A DNA stretch of 38,436 nucleotides from assembly GCA_030005635.1 (NCBI GenBank), contig JARUHP010000032.1, forward strand, positions 1-38,436. Direction: 5' to 3'. Below, in pieces: positions 1 through 8,996 of the stretch. Under the pieces are notes generated by a model. The model saw only the letters and a program-made list of their open reading frames with translations, did no database searches and was not told the origin of the DNA. The DNA is from Deltaproteobacteria bacterium IMCC39146 (GTDB lineage Bacteria; Desulfobacterota; Desulfuromonadia; Desulfuromonadales; BM103). Positions within the stretch are counted from its first letter, which is position 1; the number at the start of each line of letters is the position of its first letter. Position numbers and translations under genes: made by a program.

Positions 1-126
1 GGGGTAAGCCAAAGAAATAAGGGGTTTTACATTCGCAATCTTTTCTCTGCGTCTTCGCGTCTCTGCGTTGAATAAGCTTTTATCTTTGCGCCCTGCCTCT
101 AACCCTTTGCGCCTTTGCATTAACAA
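1..126. repeat. Intergenic repeat tract built from degenerate 8-bp units
   Basis: The segment downstream of era holds three successive octamers of the type CTCTGCGT / CTTCGCGT / CTCTGCGT (about 45-69) and a second cluster, CTTTGCGC CTTTGCAT, near 107-122. Bases 41-73 recur perfectly, in the opposite orientation, at 15637-15669. No gene, clear hairpin terminator or promoter was recognised. The unit is intergenic and belongs to the repeat family also seen near 15.6 kb and 34.4 kb. Confidence 0.75.
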
Positions 127-1023
127 TTACTCGTAACCAAATTCCTTCATCATACGCCCGGAAGAGGTCCAGTTTTTCTGTACCCGGACAAAGAGTTGCA
201 GGTGAACCTTGATGCCCAACATACGCTCAATCTCTTTACGAGCCCCTTGGCCGATCTGCCGAAGCATGGAGCCGCCCTTGCCTATCAGGATGCCCTTTTG
301 CGAATCGCGTTCAACATTGATAACAGCGTCGATACCGACCATATTCTTAACCGGGTTTTCCTGAAAACGTTCAACCAGGATTGCAACACCATAGGGGACT
401 TCATCCTTGGTGCGCATGAGGATCTGCTCGCGAATCATTTCTGCGACGATGAAGCGCTCCGGTACATCGGTGATCTGGTCTTCAGGGTAGTAGCGTGGTC
501 CCTCAGGCAGCAGCTGCGGGATTTCATTCATCAGGGCCTCGACGCCGTCCCCTTTCAAAGCAGAAACCGGTACGATCGAAGCAAATGGACAGATTTTGCT
601 GTAGGCCGCGATCAAGGGGAGCAACTTATCCTTGGGTATCGTATCAATCTTGTTGATAACGAGCAGCACCGGCCGTGTACTTTTTTCCAGCAACTTGGGA
701 ATCATCGGATCGGTATCAACGGAACGGTCAGCCTCAACCAGCCAGAGCACCACGTCTACATCGAGGGCTGCTGAACGAGCCTGGTCGACCATGTAGCGAT
801 TCAGCGGCGAATGGGCCTCATGAATACCGGGCGTGTCGACGAAGAGAACCTGGGCGTTTTCGAGGTTTTGGATGCCGAGGATACGATTGCGTGTTGTCTG
901 GGGCTTTGGCGAAGTGATCGCGATCTTCTGACCGACGATATGATTCAAAAGGGTTGATTTACCAACGTTTGGACGACCGATAATGGCGACAAACCCGGAA
1001 TGAAATTTCTCTTCAGTAGCCAT
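127..1023 (-). CDS. era: GTPase Era
   Basis: Era is an essential GTPase that binds the 3' end of 16S rRNA and helps 30S assembly. The 298 residues match the family length. The G motifs are GRPNVGKS at 16-23 (G1), PQTTR at 41-45 (G2), DTPGIH at 63-68 (G3), NKID at 124-127 (G4) and SALK at 154-157 (G5). A C-terminal KH RNA-binding domain carries GKGG at 248-251. The ATG overlaps the stop of the upstream radical SAM gene (TAATG), and its ribosome-binding site GGGAGG lies inside that gene, so the two are translationally linked. It is the last gene of the rnc-rSAM-era operon. Confidence 0.97.
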   Translation of the reverse strand: MATEEKFHSGFVAIIGRPNVGKSTLLNHIVGQKIAITSPKPQTTRNRILGIQNLENAQVLFVDTPGIHEAHSPLNRYMVDQARSAALDVDVVLWLVEADRSVDTDPMIPKLLEKSTRPVLLVINKIDTIPKDKLLPLIAAYSKICPFASIVPVSALKGDGVEALMNEIPQLLPEGPRYYPEDQITDVPERFIVAEMIREQILMRTKDEVPYGVAILVERFQENPVKNMVGIDAVINVERDSQKGILIGKGGSMLRQIGQGARKEIERMLGIKVHLQLFVRVQKNWTSSGRMMKEFGYE

Positions 1024-2030
1024 TAGTGGCCTCCCTGGACGTTGAAATCGAACAATTGCAAGTCGACCTCGGACGTCCTCAATGATTCTCGTGCGACGCT
1101 TTGATCAGCGCTAATAGTTATATGCGGGTCAGCCTGTTTGAGCCATTCACGATTTTCACCGCGGTGACCAAGTGCATCGCTCAGGTCTGAGGGGTTAACG
1201 GTAAAATTATTACCATGCTTACCGGCATGGCTGAGCGCGCGTCGCCATAGCCGGGAACGAACCAGTTGTCCGAAAGCCGGATGATACGGGCCAGCAAGCA
1301 AGTTCTCCTCCAGCTGCGAATCACTCTGCAAACCCAGGCGGATAATCGGCACTCCATGTTTTCGGCAGTGCAGCATTATATCGGCACAAAGGTCTATCGC
1401 CTGAGCCAGAGACCAGGGCGTAAAGTCCCCAGCTCTCCAGATCTCGGCCAGCTCCGTGCCTTCAACAACAACAGTTGGATAGATGCGCAAAAATGACGGC
1501 TTCAGATCAATGGCCTGCTGCAACGATCGCATGGCTTCCTCGCCATCGCCTCCGGGCAAGCCGGGCATCAACTGAACACCGACCTGGAAGCCGGCAGCCT
1601 GACAGGCTTGAACCGAGCTAATATTATCTACAGCGCTATGCCCACGCCCAGAATTAACCAAAACTGCATCGTTAAAACTCTGGCAGCCGATCTCGACAGT
1701 TGTAACACCTGCGTCACTCAGCCGTACCAGGGTTCTGGCATCCAGAGCGTCCGGCCGGGTGGAAATCCGTATCCCGGAAACCTGGCCAGATGCAATATGA
1801 CAAGCGGCCGTGTCAAGGTAAAGAGTCTGCTGTTCTTCTGGTAACGAGGTAAAGGTGCCTCCATAAAAGGCTATTTCACCGTCGCCTTGCTCAGGCAACA
1901 CCGTTTCAAGCCAAGTGCCGACGACTTCGGCAGAAGGGACATCAGCATAACTGGTCGAACGATCCTGGGCACAGAAGAGACAACGGTGTGGACACCCCGC
2001 ATGGGGAATAAAAACCGGGTAAATTTTCAC
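1023..2030 (-). CDS. Elp3-like radical SAM protein between rnc and era
   Basis: The N-terminus carries the CxxxCxxC cluster motif (Cys13, Cys17, Cys20 in CPHRCLFC), which binds the 4Fe-4S cluster of radical SAM enzymes. The following sequence (GGTFTSLP near 57-64, ISTRPDAL near 89-96) resembles the Elp3/MiaB/NifB-type fold. At 335 residues it lacks the acetyltransferase domain of true Elp3. The start is GTG, overlapping the rnc stop by 4 bp (GTGA), and the end overlaps era. Embedding between rnc and era suggests a role in RNA or ribosome modification, but this is inference from position; the substrate is not known to me. Confidence 0.85.
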   Translation of the reverse strand: MKIYPVFIPHAGCPHRCLFCAQDRSTSYADVPSAEVVGTWLETVLPEQGDGEIAFYGGTFTSLPEEQQTLYLDTAACHIASGQVSGIRISTRPDALDARTLVRLSDAGVTTVEIGCQSFNDAVLVNSGRGHSAVDNISSVQACQAAGFQVGVQLMPGLPGGDGEEAMRSLQQAIDLKPSFLRIYPTVVVEGTELAEIWRAGDFTPWSLAQAIDLCADIMLHCRKHGVPIIRLGLQSDSQLEENLLAGPYHPAFGQLVRSRLWRRALSHAGKHGNNFTVNPSDLSDALGHRGENREWLKQADPHITISADQSVARESLRTSEVDLQLFDFNVQGGH

Positions 2031-2743
2031 GTTTCGTCACTCAGTGCAATCAATGCCAACTCGGCTGCGGCCTGTTCAGCGCTCTTTTTAGTGCGCCCCT
2101 GCCCTGAACTGATGACAGTATCGTCAACGATTACTTCAACACGAAAAACACGTTCATGGTCGGGTCCGGAAGCCTCCGCCACCTTATAAACAGGCAAGGC
2201 CCGTTGCGAAGCCTGCAACATCTCCTGAAGGCGACTTTTGAAATCCTGCCCTTCATCTTTCGAGGCTTCTTCCAGCATCGGCACAAAAAGCGGCAACACG
2301 ACAGCCTTGGCAGCATCAAAGCCACCATCGGTAAAGACCGCTCCGATCAGGGACTCAACGGCATCTGCCAGCAAACTCGATTTTTCACGCCCTCCGCTGC
2401 GCTCCTCCCCCTTACCCAAGAGCATGGCAGGGCCTATATCAAGAGACGATGCAATACGTGCCAAGCCAGGCATGGAAACAACTTCGGCCCTGATGCGCGT
2501 CAGTTGACCTTCCGGAGCCTCAGGGAGCGTGACCATCAGGTACTCGCTGGTAACCAGGTCAAGAACTGCATCACCAAGGAATTCAAGCCGTTCATTGTCC
2601 GGCAGGTTTCCTGTCTTGTATTCATTGGCAAAAGATCGGTGTGTAAGCGCTTCGGTGAACAGAGCTCGGTCCTGAAAAGAGTGCCCCAGGGACTCTTCCA
2701 GTTTTGGCCAATACTTTTGTACTTCGCTAAAAAACGCTTTCAT
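2027..2743 (-). CDS. rnc: Ribonuclease III
   Basis: RNase III cuts double-stranded RNA in rRNA precursors and mRNAs. The 238-residue protein has the signature NERLEFLGDAVLDL at about 50-63, a second acidic pair D127/E130 in ADAVESLIG, and a C-terminal double-stranded RNA-binding domain from about 165 to 233 ending in the KKSAEQAAAELAL helix. It is the first gene of the rnc-rSAM-era operon and diverges from tmk. The ribosome-binding site before its ATG is weak. Overlap with the next gene implies coupled translation. Confidence 0.97.
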   Translation of the reverse strand: MKAFFSEVQKYWPKLEESLGHSFQDRALFTEALTHRSFANEYKTGNLPDNERLEFLGDAVLDLVTSEYLMVTLPEAPEGQLTRIRAEVVSMPGLARIASSLDIGPAMLLGKGEERSGGREKSSLLADAVESLIGAVFTDGGFDAAKAVVLPLFVPMLEEASKDEGQDFKSRLQEMLQASQRALPVYKVAEASGPDHERVFRVEVIVDDTVISSGQGRTKKSAEQAAAELALIALSDET

Positions 2744-2900
2744 TCCATACTCACTCGATCAGTTTTTTATCGTGATTAATTCACTGCAACAGGAGCATGA
2801 GGAGACTCACATCTTAAGACTTTCCTCAACGCTAAAGAGCGACTGTAATTCAAATAGCTTAAAAGCGAGATATACTACACTAACTACCTGCATATATCAA

Positions 2901-2927
2901 TTGCGCCTGACCACAAATCACTATACT
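2901..2927 (+). promoter_or_regulatory. Candidate promoter for the tmk operon
   Basis: The 245-bp AT-rich gap between divergent rnc and tmk contains TTGCGC (2901-2906) followed by TATACT (2922-2927), 15 bp apart; TACTAT two bases on would give 17 bp. A second TATACT lies at 2871-2876. These are sigma-70-like but not strong, and no start site can be seen. An open frame here (2772-2966) has no ribosome-binding site or recognisable product. Confidence 0.3.
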
Positions 2928-2988
2928 ATGACGATTCTTTTTACATCTTCGCAGCAATGCCTATAATTTCAAGCTAAGTAGCTGTTTT

Positions 2989-3636
2989 ATGTCTTTTTTT
3001 ATAACTTTTGAAGGAATCGAGGGAAGCGGCAAAACGACCCAGCTGCGCCACCTTCACAAACACCTTCAGGATCTGGGCTATCAGACGGTTGTCACCAGGG
3101 AGCCGGGAGGCTGCAGCATCTCTGACACCATCCGCGCCCTGCTCCTTGATCCGGAGAGCATCAATATGGCCTCGCGCACAGAGCTCCTGCTCTATAGTGC
3201 GGCACGAGCCCAACATGTCGACGAATGCATAAAGCCAGCTTTGAAGGAAGGGAAAGTTGTCCTCTGCGACCGCTTTGCCGATGCAACCACCGTTTACCAG
3301 GGCGCCGGTCGTGGCATTGACATGAGACAGCTCGAAGCGATCAACAACTTCGCAACCAATGGCCTGACCCCCGATTTGTCGCTACTGCTTGATTATCCCG
3401 TAGAAGAAGGCTTGCAGCGTGCCAGGAGTCGTAACAGCTCCGAGAGCATGGAAGCAGAAGGCCGCTTTGAGCTTGAAGCCCTCACCTTTCACCGTCGCAT
3501 CCGCGAAGGGTATCTCGAATTGGCAAACAAAGAAGAGCGTTTCCATGTAATTGACGCCCTTGGCGATGTGGTCAATGTTTCCAAACGCATAACGGCTGTC
3601 GTGGATCGTTTTCTAGCCATCAGGAGCTCCGCATGA
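2989..3636 (+). CDS. tmk: Thymidylate kinase
   Basis: It phosphorylates dTMP to dTDP in dTTP synthesis. The 215 residues include the P-loop GIEGSGKTT at 9-17, REPGG at 37-41 and the DRF motif at 94-96 followed by a TTVYQGAGRG segment that contacts the nucleotide. Length is normal. The gene begins the plus-strand run and its TGA overlaps the ATG of holB by 4 bp, so both are probably translated together. Pairing of tmk with holB is common in bacteria. Confidence 0.96.
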   Translation: MSFFITFEGIEGSGKTTQLRHLHKHLQDLGYQTVVTREPGGCSISDTIRALLLDPESINMASRTELLLYSAARAQHVDECIKPALKEGKVVLCDRFADATTVYQGAGRGIDMRQLEAINNFATNGLTPDLSLLLDYPVEEGLQRARSRNSSESMEAEGRFELEALTFHRRIREGYLELANKEERFHVIDALGDVVNVSKRITAVVDRFLAIRSSA

Positions 3637-4601
3637 CTTTCGACCAGATTCTCGGCCACAAACGCCAGAAAGAGATCCTGAACCGAGCCCTGGCAAACGG
3701 CCGACTGGCACACGCTTACCTCTTTGCCGGTCCAGACGGTATAGGCAAACGCCTCATGGCAATGGCTTTGGCACGTGCCATCGTCTGCGAGGAACAGCGT
3801 GGCTGCGGCAATTGCCTCGCTTGTCGCAAAATAGATCACCAGAACCATCCCGACCTGCACATTCTCGAACCTGACGGCAAGGCAATCAAAATCGAGCAGA
3901 TTCGTGCCTTTCAAAGAGAACTGAACCTCAAGCCCCTGGAAGCACCGCGAAAGATTTGCATGATCGAACAGGCGGATACCATGACCGTCGGTGCTGCAAA
4001 CGCCTTGCTCAAAACCTTGGAAGAACCACGTGGTGACACCTTATTGGTCCTGCTGAGTTCACAGCCAAACCGACTCCTTGAAACGATCCGTTCTCGCTGC
4101 CAACCCCTGCCCTTCAACCGCCACCCGAAAAGCCGGATCCAGGCGGAGTTGGAGAAGCAATTGGGCATCGCATCTGAAGAATCCCACGTTCTTGCCGCCC
4201 TTTCCGAAGGCAGTTTCAAAAAAGCCTTTGGTAAAGATCGAGATCTTTACCTGGAACAACGCCGCGATCTGCTAAAAACCTTGACGGGGTTGTCCTCAGG
4301 AAGTATCTTGCCAACTCTGGATTTTGCCGACCAATTAGCAGCAGACAAGACCGTTTTACCAGACATCCTGGAGATTTTTCAGGCGTTTTACCGTGACGTT
4401 CTCATGACCCTGCAAGGGCGTGGTGATGAGGAACTGGTCAACCTTGACCTCAAGGAAAAGATTCATAGAGTGTCTGCCCGTGAAGACGTTTCGACGATCC
4501 TCGCCAAACTCGAGGCCTTAGTCGAGGTTCGCCACCAGCTGGACCGTAACGTTAATCGTCAACTGGCGATGGAAGTGTTACTCCTTAAGCTGGCGGCTTG
4601 A
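3633..4601 (+). CDS. holB: DNA polymerase III delta prime subunit
   Basis: Delta prime is a clamp-loader subunit of the replicative polymerase. The 322-residue protein has a nucleotide-binding-like loop GPDGIGKR at 33-40, where the usual Ser/Thr after the Lys is Arg. It also has a four-cysteine zinc module (C52, C58, C61, C64) and the SRC arginine-finger motif in TIRSRCQPL. These agree with a delta prime role rather than the gamma/tau ATPase. It overlaps tmk and is followed after 52 bp by ricT. Confidence 0.93.
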   Translation: MTFDQILGHKRQKEILNRALANGRLAHAYLFAGPDGIGKRLMAMALARAIVCEEQRGCGNCLACRKIDHQNHPDLHILEPDGKAIKIEQIRAFQRELNLKPLEAPRKICMIEQADTMTVGAANALLKTLEEPRGDTLLVLLSSQPNRLLETIRSRCQPLPFNRHPKSRIQAELEKQLGIASEESHVLAALSEGSFKKAFGKDRDLYLEQRRDLLKTLTGLSSGSILPTLDFADQLAADKTVLPDILEIFQAFYRDVLMTLQGRGDEELVNLDLKEKIHRVSAREDVSTILAKLEALVEVRHQLDRNVNRQLAMEVLLLKLAA

Positions 4602-4653
4602 ACACCAACCTGTTACGACTGAACAAGTCATTACAACTGACTATAGAGATCCC

Positions 4654-5904
4654 ATGACACGTATCGTTCCACTGAAATTCCAGCAGGCTGGTCGCCAATA
4701 TAAGTTCAACGCCCAGAGCCTTGAGCTTAAAGCTGGTGACAAGGTGATCGTCGAAACCGATCGTGGTCGAGCCATGGCCATCGTGGTTATCCCTCCGCGT
4801 GAAGTTCCTGACAACGAAGCTCCGGAAGGTCTTAAGAACATTTTGCGCACCGCCACGGAAGAAGACCTGGCACTGGCAGAGACAAATACCTCCAGAGAGA
4901 AAGACGCCTATCGACAATGCGTGGAGAGGATCAAATCCCGCAAGCTTGAGATGAAGATGGTCCGCGCAGAATACGCGTTCGACGGCTCTAAGATCATCTT
5001 CTACTTTACCGCTGACGGTCGTATCGACTTTCGAGAGCTGGTCAAAGACCTGGCCCACTTCTTTCACACACGCATAGAAATGCGTCAGATAGGTGTTCGC
5101 GACGAGGCGAAGCTGGTTGGTGGCCTGGGGATTTGCGGTCGTGAGCTCTGCTGCTCCAGCTTCCTCACCCAGTTCAACCCGGTCTCTGTGAAAATGGCCA
5201 AGGAACAAGGGCTCGCTCTCAACCCAACTAAAATTTCCGGGCAATGCGGCCGCCTGCTCTGCTGCCTTGGCTACGAGTTCGAGACTTACACTCAGATGAA
5301 AAAAGGCATGCCGAAGCAGGGTAAAAAAGTTATGTGGCAAGATCGCGAATGCGAGGTCACACATCAGAACATTCTTGGTCAGCAGGTCACCTTACGTGAT
5401 CGTGAAGGCAACAGCACCATCGTGACGATGGAAGAACTGCGTACCGGCCAGCCCAATCAGCCCGCAGAGACTGAAGATTCAGGCGAGATGCATACCACCC
5501 GCCTGAACAAGAGCAAACCCCAGGGTCAAAGATCACAAGGTCAGAAATCCCAGGATCAAAAAACTCAAGGACAACGTTCTCAGGGTCAGCGACCTCAAGG
5601 ACAGAAGCCACAGGGCAAGAAGTCACAGAGCCAACGTGCTCAGGGGCAAAAACCTAAAGAGCAAGGCGGCCAGGAACAATCGGCCAGGAAGCAACCCAAC
5701 AGAGGGCAAAAACCGGAAAACAGACCGGCCAGAGCTGAAGCACAAAAAGCTGAACAGGGTAGAAAACCTGACGAAAAGCAGGACAAACAGAATGTAAGTA
5801 CTAATGAAACCGCAGGGAGCAAGCCCTCAAGCAAACGTCGCAGGCGGGGCAGACGCAGGCCTCGTAGTGGCGGCAAACCTGACCCGAGCAAGCAGGGAGA
5901 ATAG
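4654..5904 (+). CDS. ricT: RicT/PSP1-family protein with a long repetitive basic tail
   Basis: The N-terminal ~210 residues are the PSP1 domain of RicT (YaaT), known in Bacillus as part of a complex acting with RNase Y. It has two cysteine clusters, C161/C166/C167 and C198/C203/C204, in the positions of the Fe-S ligands described for the family. From residue 289 to 333 the protein becomes nine tandem pentapeptides of the type SQGQK, encoded by 15-bp repeats at about 5518-5652. A disordered K/Q/E-rich stretch follows, ending in an arginine-rich tail (SKRRRRGRRRPR, 393-404). The tail suggests RNA contact, which is inference. The stop lies 2 bp before metG. Confidence 0.9.
   Translation: MTRIVPLKFQQAGRQYKFNAQSLELKAGDKVIVETDRGRAMAIVVIPPREVPDNEAPEGLKNILRTATEEDLALAETNTSREKDAYRQCVERIKSRKLEMKMVRAEYAFDGSKIIFYFTADGRIDFRELVKDLAHFFHTRIEMRQIGVRDEAKLVGGLGICGRELCCSSFLTQFNPVSVKMAKEQGLALNPTKISGQCGRLLCCLGYEFETYTQMKKGMPKQGKKVMWQDRECEVTHQNILGQQVTLRDREGNSTIVTMEELRTGQPNQPAETEDSGEMHTTRLNKSKPQGQRSQGQKSQDQKTQGQRSQGQRPQGQKPQGKKSQSQRAQGQKPKEQGGQEQSARKQPNRGQKPENRPARAEAQKAEQGRKPDEKQDKQNVSTNETAGSKPSSKRRRRGRRRPRSGGKPDPSKQGE
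5518..5652 (+). repeat. Nine 15-bp coding repeats in ricT
   Basis: Nine degenerate 15-bp units encode the pentapeptides PQGQR, SQGQK, SQDQK, TQGQR, SQGQR, PQGQK, PQGKK, SQSQR and AQGQK in succession. Synonymous variation between units argues that they are not a recent slippage product. Confidence 0.85.
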
Positions 5905-5906
5905 TC

Positions 5907-7445
5907 ATGTCGGACAAGAAACGTTTTTATCTGTCAACACCGATCTATTACGTCAATGACGTTCCCCATATCGGTCACGCCTACACAACCCTGGCTTGCG
6001 ACGTGCTGGCGCGCTACAAGCGAGCACGCGGTTACGAAGTCTGTTTTCTGACCGGCACCGATGAGCACGGTCAGAAAGTCGAGAAAGCGGCTCAAGCCAA
6101 GGGAGAAACGCCTCTTGAGCTCGCTGATCGCGTGGTCAAACGCTTCCAATCGCTCTGGGACAAACTCAACATCTCGAATACCGATTTCATCCGGACATCT
6201 CAAGAGCGCCACAAACTCGCCGTTCAGGAGATCTTCCGCAACATCGAGGCCAAGGGAGACATTTACCTCGGTGAATATGAAGACTGGTATTGCACACCGT
6301 GCGAGACCTTCTGGACCGAGACTAACCTGCTCGACGGCAACTGTCCTGACTGCGGTCGGCCGACTGACAAGCTCAAAGAAGAGTCCTACTTCTTCCGTAT
6401 GAGCAAATACCAGGAGCAGCTCCTCGCGCACATCGAAGCCAACCCAGACTTCATTCAACCGAAGAGTCGTCGTAACGAGATTTTAAGCTTTATCCGTGAA
6501 GGACTGCGTGATCTTTCCATCTCGAGGACAACCTTCTCTTGGGGAATCCCGGTTCCCGGCAATGACAAGCACGTCATCTACGTCTGGTTCGATGCCCTGA
6601 CCAACTATATCAGCGCTCTCGGTTACCCGAATGACAATGACGGCGAGTTCAGCAAGTTCTGGCCTTGCGACGTACATGTCATAGGTAAAGACATTCTGCG
6701 CTTTCACACTGTGTACTGGCCAACCTTCCTCATGGCAGCGGGTATCCCGTTGCCGGAAAAAGTTTTCGCACACGGTTGGTGGACGGTCGAAGGGCAGAAG
6801 ATGAGCAAGAGCCTGGCCAATGTGGTTGAGCCGAACATGCTGATCGACAAATATGGTGTTGACGCCATTCGCTACTTCCTACTGCGAGAAGTGCCTTTTG
6901 GTCTGGACGGTGATTTCTCACATACTGCCCTCGTCCATCGTATTAACTCTGACCTCGCCAATGACCTTGGCAACCTGGTCAGCCGCTCAACAGCAATGCT
7001 CAATAAGTACTTTAAGGGTGAACTTACAAGCCCTGGAGAAACAATCGATATCGACAAAATTCTTCAGGACAAATTCACCAAGCAAGTCAAAGTAGTTGAC
7101 GGTCACATGGAAGCGCTCGCCTTCAACAAGGCGCTGCAATCTATCTGGGAGCTGGTCAGCGCTGCCAACAAGTATATTGATGACTCAGCCCCCTGGACCC
7201 TGGCTAAAGATGACGCGCAACGAGAACGCCTCGGTTCGGTCATGTACAATCTTCTTGAAGCTATCCGCATGATCGGCCTGCTGGTTACTCCATTCATGCC
7301 GGAGACCGGAGCCAACATAAGCAAAATTCTCGGCGTTGACCCTACAGACCAGCACCTTGAGGAACACGATTCCTGGGGTCTTCTGAAGCCGGGCACAATC
7401 ATTGAGAAGGCCACCCCACTCTTCCCCAGGATTGAAACTGAATAG
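5907..7445 (+). CDS. metG: Methionyl-tRNA synthetase
   Basis: A class I synthetase that charges tRNA-Met. The 512 residues show HIGH at 21-24, KMSKS at 298-302 and a single zinc knuckle with C129, C132, C146 and C149. The protein stops after the anticodon-binding helical domain and lacks the C-terminal tRNA-binding/dimerisation domain of longer MetRS forms. The ribosome-binding site AGGGAGA lies in the end of ricT, 2 bp upstream of which translation stops, so the genes form one operon. Confidence 0.97.
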   Translation: MSDKKRFYLSTPIYYVNDVPHIGHAYTTLACDVLARYKRARGYEVCFLTGTDEHGQKVEKAAQAKGETPLELADRVVKRFQSLWDKLNISNTDFIRTSQERHKLAVQEIFRNIEAKGDIYLGEYEDWYCTPCETFWTETNLLDGNCPDCGRPTDKLKEESYFFRMSKYQEQLLAHIEANPDFIQPKSRRNEILSFIREGLRDLSISRTTFSWGIPVPGNDKHVIYVWFDALTNYISALGYPNDNDGEFSKFWPCDVHVIGKDILRFHTVYWPTFLMAAGIPLPEKVFAHGWWTVEGQKMSKSLANVVEPNMLIDKYGVDAIRYFLLREVPFGLDGDFSHTALVHRINSDLANDLGNLVSRSTAMLNKYFKGELTSPGETIDIDKILQDKFTKQVKVVDGHMEALAFNKALQSIWELVSAANKYIDDSAPWTLAKDDAQRERLGSVMYNLLEAIRMIGLLVTPFMPETGANISKILGVDPTDQHLEEHDSWGLLKPGTIIEKATPLFPRIETE

Positions 7446-7452
7446 AACCGGA

Positions 7453-7525
7453 ACGCGGTACGCGGTACGTGGCACGAGGAACGCGGAGAAGCTTTTGTCT
7501 TTCTCTTCCCTCGTTCCGTGGCCCT
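7453..7525. repeat. Degenerate 7-bp tandem repeat between metG and the TatD-rSAM gene
   Basis: Five consecutive heptamers ACGCGGT, ACGCGGT, ACGTGGC, ACGAGGA and ACGCGGA occupy 7453-7487. A related, inverted tract (CCTCGTTCCGTGGCC, about 7509-7523) follows, so the region could fold. It sits inside the operon, just upstream of the next ribosome-binding site. Confidence 0.75.
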
Positions 7526-7541
7526 CGCGACGGAAATTTTT

Positions 7542-8933
7542 ATGAAAAACATTACTACTTCTCTCGTTGATTCCCACGCCCATCTGGATGCCAAACCTTT
7601 CACTGAAGATCTGGATGCTGTTATCGAACGGGCTCGCGAGAATGGTGTTGAGCACATTCTGACCGTTGGATGTGACCTGGCAAGTTCGAGAGCCAGTGTC
7701 GACCTGGCACTGCGCTATCCTAACATCTATGCCAGCGTCGGCATTCACCCTCATGACGCCAGCGAAGTCAACAACAGCACCATGAATGAACTCAGCCGCA
7801 TGATCGAATCGGTGGAAAAGATTGTTGCTATCGGAGAGACGGGCCTCGACTTTTACCGTGACCATTCACCTCGAGACCAACAAAGAAGTTCGTTCCGCAG
7901 ACATATCCAGCTGGCTAAAGAAGCAGGCAAGCCACTGATCATTCACGATCGCGAAGCGCACGACGAAGTCATTCAGATCATGCAAGAGGAGAACGCCGCC
8001 GCTGCAGGAGGCGTTCTTCACTGTTTCTCCGGAGATCTTGAGATGGCTCGCAAATGCGTGGAGATGGGGTTTTACATCTCCTTTGCAGGGCCCTTAACCT
8101 ATCCCAAGAACGAAGCTTTAAGAGCCATTGCTCAAACCTTGCCGATCGACGTGATGCTGGTAGAGACCGACTGTCCTTACCTGTCGCCACAGGGATGGCG
8201 TGGTAAACGCTGTGAACCAGCATACGTCAGGACTACGGCGGAAAAGCTTGCCGAGATTAAAGGTTTGACGATTGAGGATGTCGCCCGCATTACCAGCCTT
8301 AACGCCTGGCGACTCTTTGGCATCGGCAAGGTCGACCAAAGCACGCGCATTGCCTACGTGATTCGAAACAGCCTCTATCTCAACATCACCAACCGCTGCA
8401 CAAACAGCTGCACCTTCTGTGCAAAGTTCAGCGACTTTACCGTCAAAGGCCATCAACTCTGCCTGGAACGGGAGCCGAGCGTGGAAGAGGTCATGAACGC
8501 TATCGGTGACCCTTCTCCCTACGACGAAGTTGTCTTTTGCGGCTACGGTGAGCCCTTATTGCGTCTCGACTTGGTTAAGAAGGTCGCAGCTACCATGAAG
8601 CAGAGCGGCATCACCGTGCGCATCAACACAGACGGTCAGGCCAACCTGGTTCATGGCCGCAATATCCTGCCGGAGCTTGCCGGCCTGGTCGATTCGATCA
8701 GCGTCTCCCTGAATGCTCCCGATGCAGAAACCTATCATAAAATCTGCTGTTCCGAGTTTGGTGAGCAGGGTTATGCGGCTCTCAAGGAATTTCTCGTAGA
8801 AGCCAGAAAGCACATTCCTTCCGTTACGGCAACGGCTGTCACCCTGCCCGGCATAGATATCGAGGCCTGTCGCAAGGTTGCTGGAGAATTACAGGTGGAG
8901 TTTCGCGAGAGGATTTACAACGAAGTTGGGTGA
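7542..8933 (+). CDS. TatD metallohydrolase fused to a radical SAM domain
   Basis: Residues 1-262 are a TatD-family DNase/hydrolase with the metal ligands H12/H14 (DSHAHLD), E99 (GETGLDF), H135, H160 (HCFSG) and D210 (ETDCPYLSP). Residues ~275-463 are a radical SAM domain with C286/C290/C293 in CTNSCTFC and GYGEP at 334-338. The second part resembles the TatD-linked radical SAM family, which in other bacteria is a separate neighbouring gene. ATG at 7542 is chosen because DSHAHLD lies close to the N-terminus in TatD proteins; an in-frame GTG at 7518 would begin within repeat sequence. The substrate of the radical SAM half is not known to me. Confidence 0.9.
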   Translation: MKNITTSLVDSHAHLDAKPFTEDLDAVIERARENGVEHILTVGCDLASSRASVDLALRYPNIYASVGIHPHDASEVNNSTMNELSRMIESVEKIVAIGETGLDFYRDHSPRDQQRSSFRRHIQLAKEAGKPLIIHDREAHDEVIQIMQEENAAAAGGVLHCFSGDLEMARKCVEMGFYISFAGPLTYPKNEALRAIAQTLPIDVMLVETDCPYLSPQGWRGKRCEPAYVRTTAEKLAEIKGLTIEDVARITSLNAWRLFGIGKVDQSTRIAYVIRNSLYLNITNRCTNSCTFCAKFSDFTVKGHQLCLEREPSVEEVMNAIGDPSPYDEVVFCGYGEPLLRLDLVKKVAATMKQSGITVRINTDGQANLVHGRNILPELAGLVDSISVSLNAPDAETYHKICCSEFGEQGYAALKEFLVEARKHIPSVTATAVTLPGIDIEACRKVAGELQVEFRERIYNEVG

Positions 8934-8948
8934 ACCCTGATAACACAT

Positions 8949-8983
8949 TAGTGCCGCGTCAACGACAAACTGACGCGGCACTA
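8949..8983. terminator. Perfect 13-bp hairpin after the TatD-rSAM gene
   Basis: TAGTGCCGCGTCA (8949-8961) pairs perfectly with TGACGCGGCACTA (8971-8983) around a 9-nt loop. No U-tract follows directly, so it may protect the 3' end or act with the terminator just downstream. Confidence 0.6.
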
Positions 8984-8996
8984 GCTCATAGCAAGC

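Noticed and set aside
196-774. 192-residue plus-strand frame opposite era
   Set aside because: Antisense shadow of the clearly coding era; the product has no recognisable motif.
2772-2966. 64-residue frame between rnc and tmk
   Set aside because: AT-rich, no ribosome-binding site, lies in the divergent promoter region.
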